Source of the DNA: Zizania palustris
Taxonomy: Eukaryota; Streptophyta; Magnoliopsida; Poales; Poaceae
Assembly (NCBI GenBank): GCA_019279435.1
Contig: JAAALK010000079.1
Location: 68,086,330-68,150,329 of the forward strand
DNA: 64,000 nt
Direction of reading: 5' to 3'
Both the position numbers and the translations under genes were made by a program. Under the pieces are notes generated by a model. That model made no database searches, had not been told where the DNA came from, and saw nothing but the letters and a program-made list of their open reading frames with translations. This document shows positions 10,224-22,892 of this stretch, piece after piece (the first letter of the stretch is position 1; each line of letters starts with the position of its first letter).

Positions 10224-13200
10224 CTAGAAAGAGCAGCATCTTGATGTAAAACTGCTGGAATCTGCCGCGGAAACTTGAATGGACTGTCCCTCTCTGACAG
10301 CACCAGCACCAGCACCAGCTCTAGCCTCATCTGAAGCCAAGGACTTCTTGCTGATGATCCGATGGATTTCAGTGAGAACAGTCTGAAAAGCCCTGTCCAC
10401 ATTCGTCGCATCGAGCGCCGATGTCTCGATGAAGGACAGACCCTCGATCTCTGCAAAGCTTGTTGCATCCTCCAAGGTCACTGACCGGAGATGCTTGAGG
10501 TCAATCTTGTTGCCGATGAGCATGACGACGATGTTGGAGTCGGCATGGTCGCGGAGCTCCTTGAGCCACCTCTTCACGTTCTCAAAGGTTGTGGCTTTGG
10601 TCACATCATAGACGAGCAATGCTCCCACGGCGCCCCGGTAGTAGGCGCTCGTGATCGCCCGGTACCGTTCTTGCCCGGCTGTGTCCCATATCTGTGCTTT
10701 TACAATCTTTCCTTCAACCTGAGATACAAATTGAATCAATGCAGCAATGATCCTTTGGGGGAAATAATATTTAATACAGTATTGAACATGGCCAGCAATC
10801 TGCGATATCATGGATTCATCTGTTGAATGCAGGTACAATTTTTCTGACCATGCTTTAAAGCAGTATCAGTTTTCTGTTAATCAGAATTTCCATGTACTAC
10901 AGTTCAGTTTTTTTTTGTCACTGATATGATGCAAATAAGAGGGAATCCAATGTGTCGTAATCAAAGAGACGATTATAGTTCAGTATCATAATGTCAATGA
11001 CAATGTACCATTAGGTCACTACAACTGATTATCTTTCACTTGATGCAGAGTTAGAGTCAAAGCCGTACGGGTCTTTAATTCGAACATTTACGACTACATA
11101 CAGGGCACAAGTCTTCAGGCTCGTATTGAGTGTTGTGATCTGATGATTTGACATTTTCACAAGTGTAAAATAATCAAACAATTATTTATTTTGAGTGTCA
11201 AATCATCAAATATTTCTATTTCAATTGCACTTGAGTGATCCAATACAAGTTTTGCTAAATTTCCCCAAAACGACTTTCGCTTAATCGCTTAGATGAGGTG
11301 TAACGCCCGAAGTCTACCGACTTCGAGTTTCATTGAAATTCCATAGGAAATCAACTTACAAAATGTTCATCAAGCGACAACGCCTTATGACAAACAAAAA
11401 TGTAGCTCAGAGGCTATTATAATACACTGAAATAATAAAAAGGTCTTGGCGATGAACATCTTGCTCCACGGATCACTCCTTGACTGGGACAGCTACTCCA
11501 GGCCTTCGTCTTCATAGGACTCAGCATCTAAAAAGTTTTAATCAACAAGGGTGAGTACAAACGTACTCAACAAGCCACAGAAATGCAATTAATGAAGGCT
11601 GAATAACAAAGGAGCATATTCTAGGCTTGTTTGCATAAATGAGCAAGTTTAACGTTGTTTAAGCTTTAGTGAGCAAAATTAAAACATGAATATAAAATGC
11701 TGAAATAAATATGAACGATAACTTCCCACTACCTCGAGTTGCACACCTGTGCCAACTCACTCTTTCAACCCATTCCATCATGTTCAATGCTTTCACACAC
11801 AAATGCAGAAAGTAAATGCTAACTGCGGAGAACATCACTAGGCCGCCCGTGACCGTGGGCACGGCTTTTCGAAAAGTTTATACTCTGATCAGAGGTGTAC
11901 TACTTTACCCACAAGGCACTCGCTCCCGCACACAACAATGTGTCGAGATGACACCACGTCACCCCGAAGGAACTCGTGCCAAAACCCGTCATATGAATTG
12001 ACTCAGCAAGAGGACAACCACACCAGGTTTCGCCCACGCTCCACTGAGATCTCACCCGAAAATCATGGGTAGACCCCGATTGGCAGACGTAGACCCCCAT
12101 TCGTGCCTCGTCGGACCAAGCCACCACCTGGCACTCCGGGTTAAGTGAACTTGTCCCCTCCGCTCGGTGCATCAAGCTGAATCGTCCCATACTTCGAATT
12201 AGGCCTTACCCATTAGACTTGTGGTCAGTACTGTTATGCTTCGCAACAGATCCCGCAGACCGGTCCTTATAGTACCCCGGGTGCGACCAACCAATTTCCG
12301 AGCTTGCACCCGGAACCCACCATGCTCAATGCAACACCATTCTCCAAGATTTCAAGAACACGACTCAGAATCACAATGAGACGAGATGTAACAAAGATAT
12401 AGAGACGATCCACCTGTCTAGTAATAAATATTAAATTTAACGCTAGCAAATGTGTCTCTACTTTAGAGCACTAACTAATAAATTTTATAAGGTGACAAGG
12501 AGAACAGAATACAAAGCATGGCTTAGGTTTGCACAACAGGGTTTAAACTAAACTTTAACTAAATAATTAAAAGTGTAAACTAATGCATTTATTAGCCTAT
12601 GGGTTTTAGCGATAATTAATAAAAATGGGTTCAACATGATCAACTATTTCCACGGAAAGGAATCTGTGACTTGCCTCTTGCGCTTTTGAAAAACCTTTCA
12701 ACTCCTGACAAGACTTCCGAGTCTTGCGCGACGTCCTTCAAAGCTTCAGGAACAAGGGGCTCTACACAACACACAAACAAGATAAACACTCTAAGAAAAC
12801 AATCAAGCAAAACAATGAAATATTCTTATTAATTAGATTAAAGGATTAATTAAGAAGAGTGGTGGAGTTTGAACGAAAAAGATAGAGTGGAATAGAACTA
12901 TTGATCTTGAGTTGAAACGAGGATAATGGATTGTATTCGCAAAAGAGGAGAAGTGGCGTTCAACCCTATTGAATGCCAATGAACAAGAAACAACGGTTCA
13001 AGAGAAACAAAGGCAATGAATGGCGAAGAAGCATCAGAACGACATAGACACAAAGGCTACAATATTAGATTAGAACAGCAGGATCACCAGGTTTTGGCAA
13101 TGATATAATGGCATAAGCTACACGATGGATGAAACGATTTACTCAAGGGAATTAGATCAATAGTAAACAAAAGGTATAACATATTGATATCAATAATTGG

Positions 13201-15732
13201 TCATGAGATATACAACGATATGATTAGTGGATGGATCGAAACCAATTGATACAATATTTTAATTAGACAAACGGAATATCAAGGAACCATGATATAAGAG
13301 GCAGACGATTCAACGGGGCATATGAAAGACATGTCAACATAATAATGAATCGACTGGAATGAACGGATACAATATTTTCATTGATTAGGGTAGGAAAGCA
13401 TGGAACCAATGTTGAATTTAACGATTGATAACAAGGTATATGATGATAGTTCTACAATATGATAATGGACCGATTAGGATGAATGTCACCTAACACAGGA
13501 TGGATCAATGGTCATGGCAACGAAAAATTAAATAGACATAACAAAATAATGTCGAACCAAAAGAGTATAACATAATGGATTGAGATCAATAGACCGGATG
13601 ATAAGGTATATGGATCGATGTGATAATAGATTGAAATCAACAATTGTTAAAGAGCTATATGAGGGTAGATCAACAATGCTACGACGAACGGATACATCAT
13701 AATAAATCTGCTAAAACTATTAACAATTTGATAAGATTAAAATGGGAGAGAGGGATTCTCACCAAGGGGAAACACGATGGCGAGCAGCAGCAGAACAGGC
13801 GGCGTGTTGGCAACCAGAGGCGGATTGATGCGGCGAAGGCGGGGCGACCAGGCGGCGGGCTACAGCAGGGGGGAGCGGGACGGCACGGCGGCAGCTCGGA
13901 GAGGGAAAAAAGAAGAGGGTCGACCCGTTTTTTATAGGGGAGGAGATGTGGTAGGGTTAGCCGAAAAATCGGGAAGAGGTGGGCGGCGGCGCGCAGCGCG
14001 GGCCTGAACAGGGAACAGCGCACGGACGCAGGCTGGGCCGAGGCGGAGAGGAGGAGGTGGGGTGGGCTCGGCCAGCCTGTGGGGCGCGCGACAGGGGAGG
14101 AGAGGGGCAGCAGGGGAAGTGAAGAGGAGGAGGAGAGAGGAGGTTGTGCATGGGAGAGAACAGGAGGATGCGGGCTGGCTGGAGGAAGGAAGAGAGAGGA
14201 GGTGGTTACGGGTTGGGAGGAGGAAGAAGCCAACGCACGGAGTGGCTGTGCATGCGGAAAGAAATAAGAAGAGAGAGAAAAGGAAATAGGAAAGAGAAAG
14301 TGGAAGAAAAGAAAAAGGAAAAGGTTGGAAAAATGAAAAAATATTTTCCTGATAATTCAAAGTTGGATTTTTGATAAAAAGTGAAAAGTTTTTGAAAAGT
14401 TTAAAATTTAAATTAAATTTATAAATTTTGGTTTTCAAGGAAATAACGCGGGAATATTTTGATGAATAAACGACGATTTGGAAAATAAATAAATTGTGTA
14501 TCCGCGTCGAAATTAGAAATTTCAAACATGAACACAAAACCAAGATTTTGGATTATTTTCGGGATTTCAAAATATAAAAATAATTTAAAAATAGATTTTT
14601 CACAGAATTTAAACCACGCGATTAAAAGAGGATTTTAACTTCGCGAACGAAAATAAAAGATTGATTCCTCCGGATTTACGACGGGAAAAGAGAGAGATGG
14701 TCGAGGATGAATATTTCAAATTCGGCCAGAAAGAGATAGGAATTAAATTTATTTTGAATTAAAATTATTTATTGAAATATTATAGGTTACTATTCTAGTT
14801 GCAAAAACCTTAATGAAATAAAAGCCTAATTTGATTTGAGGCGAGAGAAATTTAATAAAAAATTCCTCTAGCCAAATTTAATTTAGTTTTTAATTTATTT
14901 TTAATTGAAATTATTTACCATAAATTTTATTCACACAACATTATTGTTGAACATATTTTATATTTAACGTTAGAGTTTTGCGATGAAATAATATTGATTA
15001 TATCTTAATTAATTCCAGGGCGCCAAAAATTCTAGAAATTTTTGGGACGCAATTTAGAGCAAAGAGGATTTTAAGAAAAATACTCTCGCCACGATTTATT
15101 TTTAAACGAAAATTTTAAGCCTGTATTTTAACTTCATTGTTTATCGCTTCTCACTGAATCGCTTTCTTAAAATTCATTTATTAATTTCTTTATTTTATTT
15201 TAACGCCTGACAAAAGTCAGGGCGTTACATGAGGCTATCTGAACCAGGTGGCCAAGAATTGGCTTAGGTGAAATTTCAACGAAGACAGAGGTCTGATTTG
15301 GCGCATCTATCCAAGAACGAGAAAGAGAACAGTGTCAAAGAGAAAGCAGTCAATTGTGAATATAAAAGACAGATTTTTTTAAGGTAAAAAAGGAGAGAAA
15401 TTTGCTCTGAATTAAAATCGACTACGAATGGTCGGTAAGCAGGCGATCGAAGACAAGCCGGCGGCAAGCGGCATGCATGAACACGAGCATCCGATTCGAG
15501 CAGCTCCAGAAAAAATCAGAGCAAGTAGCAGCAGCGAAGCAGCATATACCTCGATGGTGCGGGTGGCGAACTCGACGCCGATGGTGGACTTGGAGTCGAG
15601 GGAGAAGCTGTTGCGGGTGAAGCGGGAGAGGAGGTTGGACTTGCCCACGCCGGAGTCGCCGATCAGCACGATCTTGAACAGGTAGTCGTACTCGTCGGCG
15701 CCCTGCTCCCACGGCGCCGGCCGGCGAGCCAT
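10224..15732 (-). CDS. RABA2: Rab-A2 (Rab11-class) small GTPase
   Basis: Two exons, 15732-15550 (61 codons) and 10718-10224, give 225 aa. The product is a Ras-superfamily GTPase of the plant RABA (Rab11) clade, acting in trans-Golgi/recycling-endosome traffic to the plasma membrane or cell plate. The P-loop GDSGVGKS is at about residue 25, followed by the effector region KSTIGVEFATRTIE and switch II WDTAGQERYRA. The base-binding motif is GNKID and the G5 motif is ETSAL. The C-terminus is Ser/Ala-rich and ends TSRCCSF, a double-Cys geranylgeranylation site. The N-terminal MARRP and DEYDYLFKIVLIGDSGVGKSNLLSRF-like region resemble RABA2 more than RABA4 or RABA5. The single intron (after TRTIE) is 4.83 kb, of which 3.93 kb is a solo LTR. 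An ATG at 15834 is in frame but reads through Gly/Arg-rich leader sequence and is not used. Confidence 0.95.
11299..15229 (-). mobile_element. Solo LTR (3.93 kb), long-LTR retrotransposon family, in RABA2 intron
   Basis: The element starts tgtaacgccc at 11299 and ends gggcgttaca at 15229. It is flanked by a perfect 5-bp duplication, tgagg (11294-11298 and 15230-15234). TG...CA ends and a 5-bp duplication are the LTR-retrotransposon signature. No primer-binding site, polypurine tract or gag-pol frame was found inside, so it is most simply a solo LTR. On the minus strand a TATAAAA box at about 13930-13936 sits near the middle, as expected for the U3/R junction. Its terminal 90 bp and a segment around 11.82-12.35 kb match the element at 16907-20193 in reverse orientation. 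This shows one family and sets this copy as minus. It lies within a Rab gene of the same orientation. Confidence 0.85.
13927..13943 (-). promoter_or_regulatory. TATA box of the solo LTR in the RABA2 intron
   Basis: On the minus strand the sequence reads CCCCTATAAAAAACGGG, followed by GC-rich DNA. The position and context match those of the TATA box in the sibling LTR at 17655. Activity is not shown. Confidence 0.4.
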
Positions 15733-16906
15733 CGGTCGACGACCTCCTCCTCCTTCCTCTCCTCCCCCCCACAAACACAAAGCCTGCTGCTTTCTTGGAG
15801 TCTTGGCCTCCGATCCCCGTTTCCCCCTTCCCAAGGAGGCGGCTGCTACGCGCTTCTTCCTCCTCCGACTACTTCCTTGGTTTTTTCTGGCTTTGGAGGT
15901 GGAGGGGAAGAGCAGAGGTTGAGGGCGACCTGATTGATTTTCATCAGAGTGCGCTATTTATTATTGTCCAGTGGTACAATTCTACACCAAAGTGGTATCA
16001 AATTATACTTGTAGGAACATCAAATCAAATTATCAGTAGATTAATGGGTTGCAAGTAAGGAGCATCTTTGTGGAGCTTAAGATAATAGTGTTAAGAATGT
16101 TGATTTGCTTTTACTTTTCTAAAATTCCCCAAAACAGCATGGATGAAAAATTTCAGTTCAATTTAGCTCTCAAAACAGCATGGCCATCTGTTCATCCATA
16201 ATTCAACATCCCTTGTACTAACAATATCCATAATGGGTATCATGCTTATTGGATGTGGACACATGGTGTGCGTCTACCAATATCCCACTATGTAAAAGAA
16301 AAAAGATTCCAAAACCAAAGACGCAATTTGGACACCATCTTATCCCAGGATAATTCATAATTCTGCAGCTGTGCTGAGCTGAGCTGAGCTGGGAAGATGT
16401 TTCTTCGGAAGACTGATCAGCTGTGGAAGATGGTATGTATTGGAATCGTTCGAACTTCCAACAGGAACGCACCGTCTCTAATTCTATATAATATTAACTT
16501 CAATCATGGTTTGACCTCAAACAAACTCTCCATAGTTTGTATGATCAGTAAGTTAATGACTGTTGATGAACAGGCTGGGAGGAAATAAGAAAGTATGAGA
16601 TGGAACATACCCATCAAATTTAGTGATTGGAGGAATAGTAAACTTAGGTCCAATATAAGATTTTTTGAGCTGGTTAAGCTTAGTTAAAAAAATGTGGCTG
16701 CAGAATTATGGGTAGATCAACATAAAAAATTTAGATAGAACATGATTCTCAGAACTAGAATTATATCAAATATACTCTCAATGGTCTCAAAAGTCAAAAC
16801 TCAAGATGACTTCAAAAGAAAAACTTTTGATGAGAGCCACTGGCGGTCGGCTTCTCATAAAAAACAATATGCATGTAAAAAATGAGGAGGGAAAGATGCC
16901 ACCGTG
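15733..16906. other. Upstream region of RABA2
   Basis: The GC-rich stretch to about 15930 should contain the RABA2 5' UTR and promoter. The rest is AT-rich with no recognised gene. A short gagct tandem (gctgagctgagctgagctg) lies at about 16374-16391. Confidence 0.5.
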
Positions 16907-19900
16907 TGTAACACCCCAAAAATTAAAAAGGATTAAATAAAAGAAAAATATTATTTAAATCATTTCTGGATTTATTATTAAAGGAAAAATCACAAAAGAA
17001 CCCAAATAAAGCCAAACAGGGAAAAATACTCAAATTCTGGACTTGAAAATTTTATGAGATAAACTAGAGACCAAACTATAATTTTAGGAATTTTTACAGA
17101 TTTTATCAACAGTGATTCAACCCTTAATCAAATATATAAATTACTGGAATTATTTTAAATCAGAAATCAATTTTACTCTTTAATGGGCCTCAACCCCGAA
17201 TCCTCCCTCAGCCCGGCCCAGCCCATCCATGAGCCACTGACGAGGGGTCCCGCCTGTCGGCGCCGCTCCACTCTCTCCTTCCGCACGCGCCCCGCCTCGG
17301 CCCCACCAGTCAGCCTCCTCGCACCCGCCTTCACCCTCTGACATGCGTGGCCCGCCTGTCGGCGCCATTTGTCTCGCGCTCACTCACTGACAGGTGGAGC
17401 CCACCTGTCAGGATTGTCTTCCTCCCGGGAAGGGGATCCCCTTTCCTTTCTCCGGCGATCTCTTTCGGATTCCCTGCCGCGGCCGCCGACCGCCCGATCA
17501 ACCCTGGATCACCTTCCCTGGTCGCCACCGCTCCCCTTCCATCTACGGCGACGCGTTTTCGCGCTTATAGAAAGCTTTCCGAAGCTTTTGGTAACCCTCG
17601 CCGGAGCTCTCGGGAACCTTTCGGTTCCTTGCCTTATGGACGTCGGCGACCCCCTATAAAACCCCCCCACGGCCACCGCCCTCAGCCCACACTCACACCG
17701 CCTTCCTCGTGCGAAAACAGAGCGCCACAATCACCTTTTCGAGCTTCGGCTCTGCTCCACCTCCGGCGAGCGATCGCCGTCGATCCCGACCCCCTTCGCC
17801 CTAGCCACCGCCACCGGAGTGATCGTCGACCACCGCCGTCCTCGGCCACCCCTCCGTTGGTCGTGGACACCGCCGGATCGCCGTCGCCGACGAGCACCCG
17901 GAAAGCCCTACTTCGTCTACCCTCGCCGCCGGCCGCCGTCCGTCGCCCTCCGTCGCTGCAGATGGTACCATCGTGGTCGCCATCCTCTCCTCTTTCCATT
18001 TTAGCCAATAGCTAGGCCCCTAGGCCCTCGTCGTCGCCGCCGTGGCCGCACCCGAGCCCGCCGTCGCCGGAGACGAAGGGTAAACTACCCTCGTCATCGC
18101 GTGCCGTGCCGGAATCCATCCGAGCCGCACGATCCCGAACGGACGGTCCAGATTAGATCCAATGGGGATCTAATCTGAGCCCTCAGATCCGGTCAAACCG
18201 ATATCTTTTAATCTGGGCCGTCAATCTCTATTTAAAAGTTTGACTTAATCCCGTGCGTCCACGTATACCCTTTCGCCACGTTTTAATCTGAGCCGTCCGA
18301 TTTCATTAAACCCACCCGCCTCGCATCTGGCCGCTGGATCCAGATCCGACGGTCCAGGTCGCTCGGGTCCACGCGCATAGTCATGGGTTCACGGTGCACC
18401 TGGTTCACCGTGGACCAGGGACTGATTTTCAGTTCAAATAAAATCCAAAAAAATTGTTTAAACTTTGAAAATTCATATCTTGCTCATTTTAACTCCAAAT
18501 TTCACCATTCAATTTTGTTAAAACCAGAATATTATTATCTACATATTAATGCCATAAAAACAGTATGCTTCTGTTACCCAAATATTATTAATAAATAAAG
18601 GACTAAAAATCCCTTATGATTAAATTAATTATACAGAAAATAAATTAGGAAAAATCCTAAAAAGATGAATTCCACTGTTTATTCAAAACTCAGAATAATA
18701 AAATATGACTTCACATAAAAAACACCCACAACTGTGTATGTTCTTCTATTTGGTGATTTTTATCTGTTTATTGAATGTATTATTTATTTTTCCGTATCGA
18801 GAAGACTACGAGTTCGTCGAGGAGCAGGAGTTCTACCCCGAGGTTCCTCCATCCCCCTTTGCTGATCAAGGCAAGTCATCGACCATCTCTGTGGAAACAG
18901 TTGATTATAATTGAGCCCATGTTTTAATAACTTATCGCTATAACCCATAGGTTAATATGCATTAGTCAATTATTCAAGCCTTACACTTATATTTATTAGA
19001 TCCCCGTCCTTGTGTGCAAACTGCAAACCCAAGCCATGCTTATTGAGCCTTAACTCCTTGTCACTATACTATAAAAATATTAGCTAGTGCCCAATGTACC
19101 GACACAACTGCTATAGGTTAAAAAGAACGAGTCGTAGGTAGCTGGATTCTGTATATGAATTTCCCTGTTATTCTCGTCTCTGGACTCTGTTGGAGTTGGC
19201 TAGGTTATAAGTATGGTGGGTTCCGGGTGCAAGCTCGGGCATTGGTTTGTCGCACCCGGGGCACTATAAGGACCGGTCTGCGGGATCTGTTGCAAATCAC
19301 TTCCGTACCAACCACAAGTCTAATGGGTAAGTCCTAACTGGAAGTATGGAATACTCCGGCTTGATGCACCATAGAGGAGGGGGCAAGGGCTAGCCTGCGG
19401 GCGACTTGTAACGACGAGGCTCAAGGGGGGTATGGTGGGGCTCCGATGCGTCGGGACACCATATGAACCCATAAGAGGGTGCTATTGAGTCGGAGAAGAC
19501 TATATGGAAGGTTTTGGCACGAGTTCCCGTGTGATGGGTCATCTCGTTACACTTCGGTGTAGGTGATGAGTGCGTGCCTTGTGGGTACAGTGGTACACCT
19601 CTGATCAGAGTAATTCAATCTTTTCGAAAAGCCGAGCCCACAGTCAAGGGCGGGTTGTGTGACTACTCGCAGTTAGTTTACAATTGTTTGAATGTTCAAG
19701 TTATTCATGGCACGTAAGGACTGTTGAGCGAGGTGGAGCTGACTGTACCCCTCGAGTTAGAAGATGATGATACACATGCACATGTTTACTTTTCCGTACT
19801 AATAAATTGCTCTCATTTAAAGCTTTACACTTATGCTGCTTCCGCAAATTAGCCACTATCTCCCTTGTTATTACCTTGCATTATATTTGCATTCGGTGGC

Positions 19901-20193
19901 TTGCCTGAGTACATATGTACTCACCCCGTTGACTTACAACATCAGAGCCAGTCTACTACGAGGAGGATGAAGGTCTGGAGTAGCGACCCAGTCAAGGCGA
20001 GACTGGAAGGAGGCGTTCATCTAGGACCCTTGTTTTATTAGTTTCTCTTCATCTTTATTCACTTTTGTATTAATACGGTCTACGAACGTGAATGATTGCC
20101 CGTATTGTACGTGGTCGCATGATGAACGTCTTGTTTTATTGATTTTCTATGGAATTTCAATAAAGTCCTGATTTATTAAATCGGGGCGCGACA
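16907..20193 (+). mobile_element. Solo LTR (3.29 kb), same family as 11299-15229, opposite orientation
   Basis: It begins tgtaacaccccaaaaatt and ends aaatcggggcgcgaca. A perfect 5-bp target duplication, ccgtg, flanks it (16902-16906 and 20194-20198). No tRNA primer site, polypurine tract or polyprotein frame is found, and there are no internal terminal repeats, so it is a solo LTR. A TATA box (cctataaaac, 17653-17662) follows a GC-rich U3 and precedes a CT-rich start-like region. An aataaa at about 20159-20164 near the 3' end could serve as poly(A) signal. The interval 19.19-19.64 kb and the last 90 bp are clearly similar to the reverse complement of the other solo LTR. The two have diverged strongly elsewhere. 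Confidence 0.85.
17653..17662 (+). promoter_or_regulatory. TATA box of the solo LTR
   Basis: CCTATAAAAC in a GC-rich context about 750 bp into the LTR. It is the likely U3 promoter of the retrotransposon family. Confidence 0.45.
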
Positions 20194-20198
20194 CCGTG

Positions 20199-20967
20199 TC
20201 AACCAAAATATGCACAAGAATGGGGGAAATCATTGTGCATATGAAAAATCAACAGCATGCATAACGCATAGCTGGATGGATGATATATAGATGATGGGGA
20301 ACACTAGCTGACACAACTCAAATGAAAAATGAATCACCATTGTTTGCTTAATTATACTTAAGACTTTTAACAATTGCTCCGGACGATTGTACAGAAACCT
20401 GAAGCTACAGTGAACTTTGAGGCATGATCGCATGAGCTGTATGTACAGCTAGATGCCAATATCAGCAGATTCCTCCGAATCCAAATCCAAATCTTTCATC
20501 ACAATCACATTGACATCGATGGAATGGATGGCTAGAGGTGGAGGCTAGCTGCCTAGCTCCAGAACTTCATTGCATGGCGAGCGACAGCAAAATCGGCAGC
20601 TGCCATTCAATTTACAGTTGAAACAGGTTGCTGACCTGGAGTGTCTGAATATCTGACCCCTTCTGAACAGAGCTGTAACATTTGGGTGAAGTGAAGCTAG
20701 GCAGGGAAAAACATTGGCTCCCACTCACTCACAACCAGTATTTGGGGGAAATAGAAAGAAAAATACCAATGAGATCGCAAAGAACAAGGGGTCGTTGACG
20801 TTATTGTCAGGTTTCCACCACAAATTAAGTTGTCCGAGTCTCATAAACATGCACAGAAAACACACAGGACGCAGCCACGAGTAAGTAGAACAACACAGAG
20901 GCGACCAACAAGAGCACAGGACATCACCATCTCTGCTTCACTACCCTGTATGTTTATCGGCTGCACT
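20199..20967. other. Downstream region / 3' UTR of the LEA14-like gene
   Basis: No separate gene is recognised. The right part probably belongs to the 3' UTR of the minus-strand LEA14-like gene. The rest is AT-rich spacer next to the solo LTR. Confidence 0.5.
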
Positions 20968-21709
20968 TCAATCCTGCAAGGGTAATTCAGACAACAGTAT
21001 TAGCAAGATCCAATGGCCCAAGCATGCTGCTAGAACGAGCAACGCTTTGAAGTTTGAACAAGAAAAATGGCGCAAGGTTAAGTTACTCCAGCAACATGAA
21101 TTTGGAGTCACCTCCCTCCAATCTATTTGAAATGGCACATCCAATGTTTTGATGATCAAATTTCCTCTTTCAGTACAAGAGAAAATAAATGAATCAAGAA
21201 ACTCTGTTGTGTAAGGAGAAAATTGGTTATTTGCCACTGCCGAAATTGGACCAGATTAGAACTCAAGTAGTGTACTCCTGATGTTGAAATTTTATGTTTG
21301 GTAAAACAATACCTAGAACTCATCTATGCTTGGCTTTCTACTCAAACATGACTAAACTGGTCTACAAGAAGTAGAGCAGTGGATACTGGATAGACAGCAG
21401 CAGAGCAGTGTATTATACCTCATCGTCGTTGTCGTTGTCCTTCTTGAAGCGAGTGGTTCCACCCTCTTTGATAATGGGCAGCTTCATGTTGCCAAAGGGA
21501 GTATCGACATCGATCTTGCCCTTGATGGTGTAGCTGGTGCCTCTCCCCCTGATCATGTCCCAGACGGCAGAGCCAAATTCCTTGGGCCTGAAGCTGAATG
21601 GGATCTGCATGGTGGTGATCCCTTGCTTCTCGATCTTGGCGGACTCGGTGAGCTCGGCGCTGGCGATGCTGTCGTCGCCGAGCCACATCTCGTACTCGAG
21701 CATGTTGAG

Positions 21710-22892
21710 CAGGGCCGGCCCTATGGGGGGGCCACATTGTGCGATGGCCGAGGGCCCATGCTGAGAAGGGGCCCAAGACCATATATATGTATGTGTATAT
21801 ATGTATATATGTATATGTATATATATATACAATATACACTGGTACAAGATCGTCATTAGCCTAAGATTTTAAAATTATGAGTATAGATGCTACTCTCAAA
21901 CACATTGAAGGTGTCATATCATATTTTAAGAAGTATAGAGATAAATGTTTCATTTCTAGAATGGATACAACAAAAAACATTGCATCTAAATTGGATATAG
22001 AGCCAATATTTCCTACAAAACATCAACGAATGAGAAAGAGACATTTTGATGAACAGGATGAAGACGAGGAAATACAACAATCTGATGTGGACTCCTTTAA
22101 AAGAGAGTACTTCCTAGTTATGATTGATAATACAATTGTTTCATTGACTACTAGATTTGAGCAGACGACAACATTTGATAATGTCTCTGGGTTCTTGTTC
22201 AACTCAGAAAATTTGAAATCTTTAGATGAAGTTGATCTTTGGGCGCACTACAAGATTTTTGTGAATAATTTTTCTCATGATAACTCATCCGATGTTGAGA
22301 TCAATGATTTTTTTCAGAATTGCAAGTGACTTTGCCAGATTCTTTGATGTCAGCGCCTGAGATTCTCAAGTTTGTTATGGATGTAGATTGCTATCCAAAT
22401 ATTTCAGTTGCGTATCGAATTCTCTTAACTACACCTATGACTGTAGCTTCTGCCGAAAAAAGTTTCTCAAAATTGAAATTATTAAAGAACTATTTGAGAT
22501 CAACTATGTCACAAGAAAGGTTAAATGGTTTGGCTATGTGCACCATCGAGAAAGATATCTTGGACACTATTAATCTCAATACCGTCCTTGATAATTTTGC
22601 ATCAAGAAATGCCCGAAGAAATATCTTTTTATAAGAAGCAAGAAAATATGATAGAGTTCTATTCTTATTTAAGGTAATCATATTAGTTATACAAGTACAA
22701 ATGTAATGTTTTTTAGTCTACATTGTTTCTCGCTATTGATAATTATTAGACATGTTAAATTAAAAATATGTTATTGAATTTGTTACTCTTTTATACAAAT
22801 AAAATTAGCCGATATATTATAAGGTTTATGGTCTATAGGGGCCGTTGGCACTAATTCGCCGGAGGGCCCTCAAAATCCTAGGACCGGCACTG
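21710..22892 (+). mobile_element. hAT-superfamily transposon fragment inserted in the LEA14-like coding exon
   Basis: An 8-bp target duplication, atgttgag, lies at 21702-21709 and 22893-22900. The ends are imperfect inverted repeats: CAGGGCCGGCCC at the left and, read inward from the right, CAGTGCCGGTCC. Both features are diagnostic of hAT elements. The 1.18-kb body is AT-rich with a TATATG-type tract near 21781-21832. It keeps the C-terminal part of a hAT transposase in the plus direction, so it is an internally deleted copy that cannot move by itself. Confidence 0.93.
21877..22634 (+). pseudogene. hAT transposase C-terminal remnant
   Basis: Two overlapping frames, 21877-22329 and 22320-22634, encode parts of a TTF/ZMYM-type hAT transposase. 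The second contains TPMTVASAEKSFSKLKLLK and YLRSTMSQERLNGLAMCTIE, the classic hATC dimerisation region. The frame change at about 22325 may be an intron remnant or a frameshift. The N-terminal zinc finger and most of the catalytic region are missing. Confidence 0.85.

Noticed and set aside
10719..10838. N-terminal extension of the Rab exon 2 frame starting at 10838
   Set aside because: It reads through intron sequence. The AG acceptor at 10720/10719 and the true first exon at 15732-15550 explain the gene fully.
13697..14543. Minus-strand Ser/Pro/Leu-rich frames
   Set aside because: They are within the solo LTR at 11299-15229 in a purine/pyrimidine-skewed stretch, with no domain similarity.
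17347..18015. 222-residue plus-strand frame rich in Pro/Arg/Ser
   Set aside because: It lies wholly within the U3/R part of a solo LTR and crosses its TATA box; composition is low-complexity.
21781..21832. TATATG-type tract as a gene promoter
   Set aside because: It lies inside the hAT element and is simple-sequence DNA.
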